Assembly (NCBI GenBank): GCA_030015575.1
Contig: JASDDO010000014.1
Span: 167,061,911-167,125,910 of the forward strand
Reading direction: 5' to 3'
DNA length: 64,000 bases
From: Agapanthus africanus
Lineage: Eukaryota; Streptophyta; Magnoliopsida; Asparagales; Amaryllidaceae
In this document: in pieces, positions 57,647-64,000 of the stretch
How positions within the stretch are numbered: position 1 is the stretch's first letter
How the letters are laid out: each line of letters begins with the position of its first letter
Program-made: the position numbers and the translations under genes
The notes under the pieces: generated by a model
The model's database searches: none
What the model was told of the DNA's origin: nothing
What the model saw: the letters and a program-made list of their open reading frames with translations, nothing else

Positions 57647-58018
57647 CAACATGATGATGAATAAAGTATAGACTTTTCATTCTCTCCAAAAAAAATTAGA
57701 TCTGAGATCTTTTCTCCTTCCTCAAGGTTCCAAAACCTTCTTCTTTCTCTTGAATTAAATCAAGAGTTTTACTCTTCCTTTTCAAAAACAAAATAGTTTT
57801 TCACCACCAAACCCACAAAGGGGAACTTGGATCTGTCTTTAGATCCCCAAAAGGAGAGATTTTGAGATCTCACATCTCTTGATCTTCAAGATCCAGTTAA
57901 CAGAGGAGGAAGAAGAAGAACCCCTTCCATTAACCCCAAAAACACACTCAGGAGTCCAACTCCACTCTGATTTCTCTTCCGAGAATCTTTTTAGGCTAAA
58001 AGCCTCTTTTCCTCACCG

Positions 58019-58566
58019 ACGCTCAAGCGCAGAGCGCCCACGTGCCGACACGTGGCGCGCTTGCGCTCAAGCGCCTAGCGCCCACATGCCGACACGTGGC
58101 GCGCTTGCGCTCAAGCGCCTAGCGCTCAAGCGCAAAGCGCCCACGTGCCGACACGTGGTACGCTTGCACAACAGCATCCTGCGCTCGAACGCAAAGCGCC
58201 CACGTGCCAACACGTGGCACGCTTGCGCTCAAAGCGCAAGCGCAAGTCGCCCCAGTGCCGACACGTGGCGCACTTGCGCTCAAGCGCCCAGCGCTCAAGC
58301 GCAAGTCGCCCTCGTGCCGACACGTGGCGCGCTTGTGCTCAAGCGCAAGTCGCCCCAGTGCCAACATGTGGCGCACTTGCGCTCAAGCGCACAACGCTCT
58401 GGCGCAAGTCGCCCTCGTGCCGACACGTGGCGTGCTTGCGCTCAAGCGCACAACGCTCTGGCGCAAGTCGCCCCCGTGCCGACACGTGGCGCACTTGCGC
58501 TCAAACGCCCAGCGCTCAAGCGCAAGTCGCCCCCGTGCCGACACGTGGCACGCTAGCGCCTGAGCG
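58019..58566 (+). repeat. Ten tandem repeats, each with a G-box (CACGTG) core
   Basis: Units share CGTGCCGACACGTGGCGC plus GCTCAAGCGC words. The core hexamer starts at 58049, 58093, 58152, 58211, 58262, 58321, 58365 (mutated to CATGTG), 58424, 58483 and 58542, giving spacings of 44, 59, 59, 51, 59, 44, 59, 59 and 59. Frames of over 200 codons here (57879-58556, 58145-58831) are Arg/Ala/Ser-rich repeat translations without a domain. Confidence 0.88.
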
Positions 58567-58637
58567 TACAGCACCTGGGTGCACAGCGCCCAAGGCGCTG
58601 GCCCCACGCATCCTTTGGATGCCTTTTCCCCCTCTTT

Positions 58638-58712
58638 CTTTTATATATATATACATATATACATATATATATATATATACACATATGCATACATATGTGT
58701 ACACACACATAC
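58638..58712. repeat. (TA)n/(CA)n microsatellite
   Basis: Mixed TATATA and ACACAC runs inside the LTR. Confidence 0.9.
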
Positions 58713-59114
58713 ACCACGACACTGTCCCTATTAGAAAAAAATTTCTAACGGGGCGCTGCCCCGCACCCCGCAAGAGGGCTGCTAGCTCCCTTGACCCCAA
58801 GTCCGCTATCCAGGTAGCGGGCCCCTCGTAAAAACTCTGTGTGGCTCCCGATATATCCAAACCCCCATTTCAAAACACAACACCCGTACATTGCACATTG
58901 AGTTCGCATGACTAGTTTAACCCGTTAATCGGAGGTTCCCTCGCCCTAAAGGCGAGGGGTAATTAACGGCAGCTTAGTCCGCGGCTGCCGGAGATTCGGA
59001 TCCCCACAATCATTAAGCCCCGGCCTACCCTAGGCAGGGGGAATCTGTAGTATGCCTGACAAGCGCGCGCGTATTCCCATCTCAATGGGGTGACGAAAAA
59101 CACCCTACAGATTC

Positions 59115-59133
59115 TGGCACGCCCGGTGGGACC
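59115..59133 (+). other. Primer-binding site, Arg-tRNA type
   Basis: TGGCACGCCCGGTGGGACC, 5 nt after the LTR end. This sequence is characteristic of Tat-lineage elements such as RIRE2, where it is assigned to tRNA-Arg. Confidence 0.8.
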
Positions 59134-59210
59134 AATCTCTCCTCCCATATTTCGGGTTAAGCATTCATGCGAGCTCAATCAATGTATATATCTGTACTTA
59201 TACTAAAATA

Positions 59211-60920
59211 ATGCTCTTTTCATGCAGATTTTCAAGCAATCACCTTTCAACGATGTTTTCGATGATGACCTCAGCTCCCGTCTTCTACACGATGAGGATA
59301 GACTCTAGGACGGTCCTTCCGGCTAGTCTCGGGCGACAATGGGAGGAGCCGCTGCTACCATTCAGCTCTATCATGTTCATGCCAGTTGGCGCCATCCCGG
59401 CTCCTCAAGCCCCAGTAATAGACAAACCGGTCTCGAAAGGCAGGAGACCAAATGTGGTGATCTCAAGGGCGCCCCAACCCAAACGCAAGTCGGTGCCTGA
59501 ACGACTTTCCTTGGCCCCAGCTGGGGGCAAGGCCATCAACACCAACAAAGCTACAACGCGTCCTGAGCAAGCTCCAGCGGTGCTCTTGACCATTGCTCGA
59601 TCGGGTGTCTTCTTTAAGCTCCCCGCCAATGAGAAAGAGACGACTGGATATGAGGTCCACACTGTCTACATGGTGGGCATGCGCAGCAAGAGCAAGGATG
59701 GGGCCACCACATCCCAAATCCAATCTGGCGTGAATATGGCTGCCACATCCCAAGGCCAGCCTCCTCTGAAAGGTAATGGAGACCTTCCCAGTGAGGCTGA
59801 TAAGTAGAAAGACCCTTCAGTCCATGAGAAGTCGGGCTCGGAAAGCGAAGAAGAGCCGACTTTCCGCCCCAGGACCGCGGAGCAAGAGCTGCTTCAAGAG
59901 CTCCGAAAGCAGCTCAGAAGCAAAGACAAAGAGATGGCCAAGCTCTACTCAAAGATCGACGACTTGACAAATGGCGTCTTACAGCTTACGGCCCAACTTG
60001 CCTCTCAGCCGCCCAATCAAGCACAGGGCTCTGCTCATGAACCGGGAAACGTTGTCCCGAGACAGCCGGTGCCTATTCCCTCAAATCCAAAGGTGGGCGG
60101 ACCGCATGAAAGTCAATCGCATCCTATCTCAGGAAATGTCTTGGCTACCGATGACAGTAGCCCGCTAACTCAAGATCAAATCATGGACTTGGTTGCCAGC
60201 AAAGTCAAGACATTGGTGGCCGAAGCCGAAACGCAAAAAGATATCAGCAGTAGTGGGAGACCATATCCCGCTCAGTATGATCTGGTAGAATTTCCTAGCG
60301 GCTATGTCATCCCCAAATTCGGAAGATTCGATGGGACGGGAAATGCGAATCAGCACATTGCCCACTTCAAAGCCTCATGCGGGAATACCGGGGGCAATGA
60401 TGCGCTTCTCATCCGCCAGTTCGTTAATAGCTTGACCGATGTTGCTTTCGACTGGTACGCGAGCATACCGGATGGCTCCGTCACAACTTTTGTCCAAATG
60501 GAGTCTCTGTTTTGGCAGAGGTTCATAAGCGTCAGTGACAAGATCACCATTGCCGAGCTCGTAAGGACCAAGCCCAAGAACAATGAAAGCAGCATGGATT
60601 TTATAACTCGATGGCGCAATCTCTCCGTCAAATGCGAACCGCCGATAGAGCAAGACCAATCTGTCAGTCTCCTCGTCGGAAATCTCAACAATTGGATGGC
60701 CCCATTTCTATGCACCGCGGGCCTTAAAACATTCCAAGAGCTGACCAAAAAGGTCCAAACGTTGGAACGCTCAAAGCCCGAGTCTGCTCAGGACCTTCAG
60801 TTCACAAACAGACCGAAACCTTGGGGGACGACAACCGAAAAGGCGGAAGTTCTAACATCACCGATTCTCCAAATAAACAGAGAGTGGGCGGAGCAAAAAC
60901 TGACCAGTCTCGAGAGCTAA
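59211..60920 (+). pseudogene. Tat-like Gag, N-terminal and capsid part, one in-frame stop
   Basis: Two stretches in the same frame (59211-59807 and 59808-60920) are separated by a TAG at 59805-59807. The first is Pro/Lys-rich with no recognised domain. After the stop come an acidic, coiled-coil-like segment (ELLQELRKQLRSKDKEMAKLY) and then a retrotransposon Gag capsid domain: GRFDGTGNANQHIAHFK, VNSLTDVAFDWYASIP, FWQRFISVSDKITIAEL, MDFITRWRNLSVKC. The frame goes wrong near 60820, in a run of Gs; the true continuation is in another frame. The exact start Met is uncertain. Confidence 0.82.
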
Positions 60921-61321
60921 CTTTGGAGGAGAGAAGAAATAAGGTCTATTCATTCCGAAGGGACAAGGTCCACAAAATTTTTAAAGATGCTCTGAAGAAT
61001 GGCCTGCGGCTACCAGAACCAAAAAGGTTAAGTGAAGCGAACATGACTGATCATCCTAACTTTTGCCCATACCACCGAGTGCTGGGGCACACTATTGAAG
61101 ACTGTTGCATCTTCAAGGATTGGGTCGAGAAACAATATAAGGCGGGAGAAATATCATTGTCCCCTGGCGTGTTAACCAACGATCAAGCTGCGACCGCCAA
61201 TTTCGTACAAAAGGAGACCAAAGTTCTTCGTGAAACTGATTCTCTCGGACATCTCCCTTTCTCTGAGAACAATCGACCACCACGTCATAAAACTGGGAAC
61301 AGCAGACCACCAAGTCTTTAA
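60821..61321 (+). pseudogene. Tat-like Gag C-terminal part running into 30-bp repeats
   Basis: Continues gag after a frameshift near 60820. It contains LTLEERRNKVYSFRRDKV, then a CCHH/CCHC-like spacing CPYHRVLGHTIEDCCIFKDW, as at the end of Tat-type Gag. From about 61268 the coding sequence gives way to the 30-bp repeat and the frame closes at 61319-61321. No protease motif follows. Confidence 0.75.
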
Positions 61322-61388
61322 ACTGGGAATAATTGACCACCACGTCGTTAAACTGGGAACAATCGACCTCTAAGTCGTTAAACTGGGA

Positions 61389-61392
<4 letters not shown>
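61268..61392 (+). repeat. Small 30-bp tandem array (about four units)
   Basis: Units GACCACCACGTCGTTAAACT + GGGAACAATC. The same family as the main array, joined to the end of gag. Confidence 0.85.

Positions 61393-61394
<2 letters not shown>

Positions 61395-61437
<43 letters not shown>
61395..61437. repeat. (TA)n microsatellite
   Basis: About 40 bp of TA between the first 30-bp array and the spacer. The minus-strand Tyr-Ile frames across it are artefacts. Confidence 0.95.
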
Positions 61438-61439
<2 letters not shown>

Positions 61440-61971
61440 AATAGACAAAAAATGTGTAAAAATAAAGAAAAGCCGAAATAATGGGGCAACTCACAATAAA
61501 AATCAGCGAGTAAAATAAAGATGAAAATAAAGCCGAAATGATGGGGCAACCGCAAATAAAAGCCGAAATGATAGGGCAATCGCGATCTTCGCGATAAGAA
61601 AAGCTGAAAGGATAGAGCAATCGCGGTAAAACAAAAAAAACAAAAACAAAAAAAAACAAAACAACGGCGAATGATGAGTCGCTCCTGGTACCATATTCCA
61701 GTGTAGCGATGCAGACGCCAACAAAAATTCAAATTTCCAAAATTCTCCTGGCCCTGTGGTTAGTCCCCAACTTGACTACCGTATACAATCCACAGGCTCA
61801 AATAATTCTCATCATACCCATATCCCACTGCAATCACCAGTCCAGCGGTTGGTCTCCACCCTCGGAATTATGCTCCATTAGGAAGACCCACTTATGTGTC
61901 CTGGCACCTCTGCTTCAGTGTTAGCAACGCTGATGCCGGCCCCTACCCCAAAATTCCAAGCTTGCCATCTG
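61438..61971 (+). repeat. Spacer with AAAGCCGAAATGATGGGGCA repeats and a first 463-bp-type unit
   Basis: 61469-61626 holds four irregular units with AAAGCCGAAATGATGGGGCA. From 61665 (CGGCGAATGATGAGTCGCTC) a partial copy of the 463-bp repeat runs to about 61900, up to the word ACCCACTTATGTGTCCT. Confidence 0.75.
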
Positions 61972-63142
61972 TAGACCTCTAAGTCTTTAAACTAGAAACA
62001 GATGACCACCAAGTCGTTAAACTGGAAACAGATGACCTCTACGTCGTTAAACTGGAAACAGACGACCACCAAGTCGTTAAACTGGAAACGGACGACCTCT
62101 GCGTCGTTAAACTGGAAACAGATGACCACCAAGTCGTTAAACTGGAAATAGACGACCTCCACGTCATCTTTAAACTGGAAACAGATGACCTCCAAGTCGT
62201 TAAACTGGAAACAGATGACCTCCAAGTCGTTAAACTGGAAACAGACGACCCCTAAGTCGTTAAACTGGAAACAGACGACCCCCAAGTCGTTAAACTGGAA
62301 ACAGATGACCCCCAAGTGGTTAAACTGGAAACAGATGACCACCAAGTTGTTAAACTGGAAACAGACGACCTCTACGTCGTTAAACTGGAAATAGATGACC
62401 ACCAAGTCGTTAAACAGGAAACAGACGACCCTTAAGTCTTTAAATTGGAAACATATGACCTCTACGTCGTTAAACTGGAAACAGATGACCTCTACGTCGT
62501 TAAACTGGAAACAGATGACCTCTACGTCGTTAAACTGGAAACAGATGACCACCAAGTCGTTAAACTGGAAACAGACGACCTCTACGTCGTTAAACTGGAA
62601 ATAGATGACCACCAAGTCGTTAAACTGGAAACAGACGACTCCTAAGTCTTTAAACTGGAAACAGATGACCTCTACGTCGTTAAACTGGAAACAGATGACC
62701 TCTACGTCGTTAAACTGGAAATAGATGACCACTAAGTCGTTGAACTGGAAACAGACGACCTCTACGTCGTTAAACTGGAAACAGATGACCACCAAGTCGT
62801 TAAACTGGAAACAGATGACATCTACGTCGTTAAACTGGAAATAGATGACCACCAAGTCGTTAAACTGGAAACAGATGACCTCTACGTCGTTAAACTGGAG
62901 ACAGATGACCTCTAAGTCGTTAAACTGGAAACAGTAGACCTCTAAGTCTTTAAACTGGAAACAGATGACCTCTAAGTCGTTAAACTGGAGACAGTAGACC
63001 TCTAAGTCGTTAAACTGGAAACAGTAGACCTCTAAGTCTTTAAACTGGAAACAGATGACCACCACGTCGTTTAACCGAAAACAGATGACCTCTAAGTCGT
63101 TAAACTGGAAACAGTCGACCTCTAAGTCATTAAACTGGGAAC
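61972..63142 (+). repeat. Main 30-bp satellite array, about 39 units
   Basis: Unit core GTCGTTAAACTGGAAACAG plus an 11-bp variable part. Variants with ACCACCAAG and ACCTCTACG often alternate, suggesting a 60-bp higher-order unit. Because 30 is divisible by three the array stays open in several frames: 387 codons on the minus strand (61992-63155) with a ten-residue repeat (VICFQFNDLE-like), and several shorter plus-strand frames. No start context or domain supports translation. Confidence 0.95.
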
Positions 63143-64000
63143 GAGGGAAATCCACTCATGTGTCCTCACGATACATGAGGAAGAACAAACCTTTGTGGGA
63201 TCCTTACGACTCACGGAGGAAAAACACACTTGGGAGTCCTCACGACTCCTAAGGAGAAAATATACCTGCGGGATCCTTACGACTCGCAGGGAGAAAATGC
63301 TTTTATGGGACCTTCACGGCCCATAAAATTGGAAAGTCTTAGGTGACAGGGATCTAAACCTGTCTCCTAAGCCATCGCTCCCCAACCCCCAAGCGGCGAA
63401 TGATGAGTCGCTCCTGCTACCATATTCCAGTGCAGCGATGCAGACGCCAACCAAAATCCAATTTTCAAAATTCTCCCAGCCCTACGGCCAATCCCCAAAT
63501 TGACTACCGTATACAATCCACGGGCTCAAATAATTTTCATCATACTCATGCCCCACCATAATCACCAATTACACGGAAGGTCTTCGCCTTTGGAATTATG
63601 CTCCATGGAGAAGACCCACTCGTGTGTCCTCATGATACGTGAGGAGAACAAACCTTTGTGGGATCCTTACGACTCACAAAGGAAAAACACACTTGGGAGT
63701 CCTCACAACTCCTAAGGAGAAAATGCACCTACGGGATCCTTATGACTCGTAGGGAGAAAATGCTTTTATGGGACCCTCACGGCCCATAAAATTGAAAAGC
63801 CTTAGGTGATAGGGATCTAAACCTGTCTCCTAAGCCATCGCTTCCCAACCCCCAAGTGGCGAATGATGAGTCGCTCCTAGTACCATATTCCAGTGCAGCG
63901 ATGCAGACGCCAACCAAATTCCAAATCCCATCCTCCCGGGGCAAATGATGAGTTGCTCATGGCATTATTCCAGTGCAGCAATGCAGATGCCAAAACAAAA
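63143..64000 (+). repeat. 463-bp tandem repeat units
   Basis: CGGCGAATGATGAGTCGCTC recurs at 61665, 63394 and (as TGGCGAATG) 63857, the last two 463 bp apart. Units contain GGGATCCTTACGACTC, CTTGGGAGTCCTCAC, GGGACC(T/C)TCACGGCCCAT and CTAAACCTGTCTCCTAAGCC. A shortened unit starts near 63941. The 30-bp array appears to sit inside one of these units, at the CCACTCRTGTGTCCT word. Confidence 0.88.

Larger units (their letters stand above)
57322..59109 (+). repeat. 5' LTR of the Tat-like element (1788 bp)
   Basis: Starts TGTTGGGGTAAAAATTTAC, ends CACCCTACA, and is followed by the primer-binding site. It contains GGGCCCA-rich U3, a TATA box, the G-box repeat array and a TA/CA microsatellite. The second LTR is off-window, so the start is set by the TG dinucleotide and the break in the older LTR. 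Confidence 0.8.
57322..64000 (+). mobile_element. Ty3/gypsy Tat-lineage element with gag and satellite arrays, right end off-window
   Basis: 5' LTR 57322-59109, Arg-tRNA-type primer-binding site, and a gag of the Tat style (RIRE2/Retand/Ogre group). From about 61268 to the window edge there are tandem repeats and spacer, with no protease, RT or integrase. It is inserted into a gypsy LTR (56827-57321). Without pol in the 2.7 kb after gag it is probably non-autonomous, but the 3' LTR and any later coding are not visible. Confidence 0.8.

Noticed and set aside
57879..58860. Arg/Ala/Ser-rich proteins of over 200 codons
   Set aside because: Translation of the 59-bp LTR repeat in several frames and on both strands; composition is set by the repeat.
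61972..63142. CRISPR-like array
   Set aside because: Regular 30-bp period, but the units are continuous with no spacers, in a plant retroelement context; it is a satellite.

Overview
This window is nuclear DNA of a flowering plant with a repeat-rich genome. The evidence is layered LTR retrotransposons of both plant superfamilies (Ty3/gypsy and Ty1/copia), priming sites that match plant initiator-Met and Arg tRNAs, Helitron-like and MITE-like remnants, an endogenous pararetrovirus scrap, and long AT-rich stretches. I see no rRNA, tRNA, CRISPR or bacterial operon. Almost every long open frame belongs to a transposon or to low-complexity repeat DNA. The only host-gene candidates are two short spliced exons on the minus strand (24460-24564 and 26616-26666).

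Layout. (1) 1-10716: a minus-strand Ty3/gypsy chromovirus (Tekay/Del-like) with LTRs of about 3.1 kb, gag, pol and a C-terminal chromodomain; its 3' LTR runs off the left edge. (2) 10875-14007: a plus-strand solo LTR of a related family, back to back with the first element. (3) 15818-17713: a minus-strand copia solo LTR with a perfect 5-bp target-site duplication (TSD). (4) 18009-23637: a full-length plus-strand copia element with 725-bp LTRs and TSD AATAG. (5) 24460-26666: two exons resembling a YLP-motif (YLPM1-like) protein. (6) 26738-31497: a second copia element of the same internal family on the minus strand. Its two ends are different LTRs (664 bp and 167 bp), yet both are flanked by the same TSD AGATG. 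(7) 33439-42992: a degenerate Angela/Tork-like copia element with TSD GTCCC. It is inserted in the same orientation into an older LTR of a related family (33200-33438 and 42993-about 44240), and itself contains gypsy-LTR-like sequence. (8) 44241-56826: AT-rich DNA with a TTCGTCGG foldback and CACTA-like end, several Helitron-like 3' ends with diverged repeat units, a pararetroviral RNase H scrap, a G-quadruplex motif, a promoter-like GC patch and a 0.6-kb GC-rich repeat block. (9) 56827-57321: a gypsy LTR end broken by (10) 57322-64000, a Tat-lineage gypsy element whose LTR carries ten tandem G-box-bearing repeats. Its gag runs into tandem repeat arrays (30-bp and 463-bp periods) where pol would be expected.

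How it fits together. The structure records repeated insertion (LTR into LTR, several with readable TSDs), solo-LTR formation by recombination, deletions, and decay through in-frame stops, many of which look like C-to-T or G-to-A changes. The two host exons lie between two copia insertions and may belong to a gene with transposon-expanded introns or to a gene fragment; a missing 5' splice site favours the fragment. Family and lineage names come from recognised motifs, not database searches. Percent identities and insertion ages were not computed.
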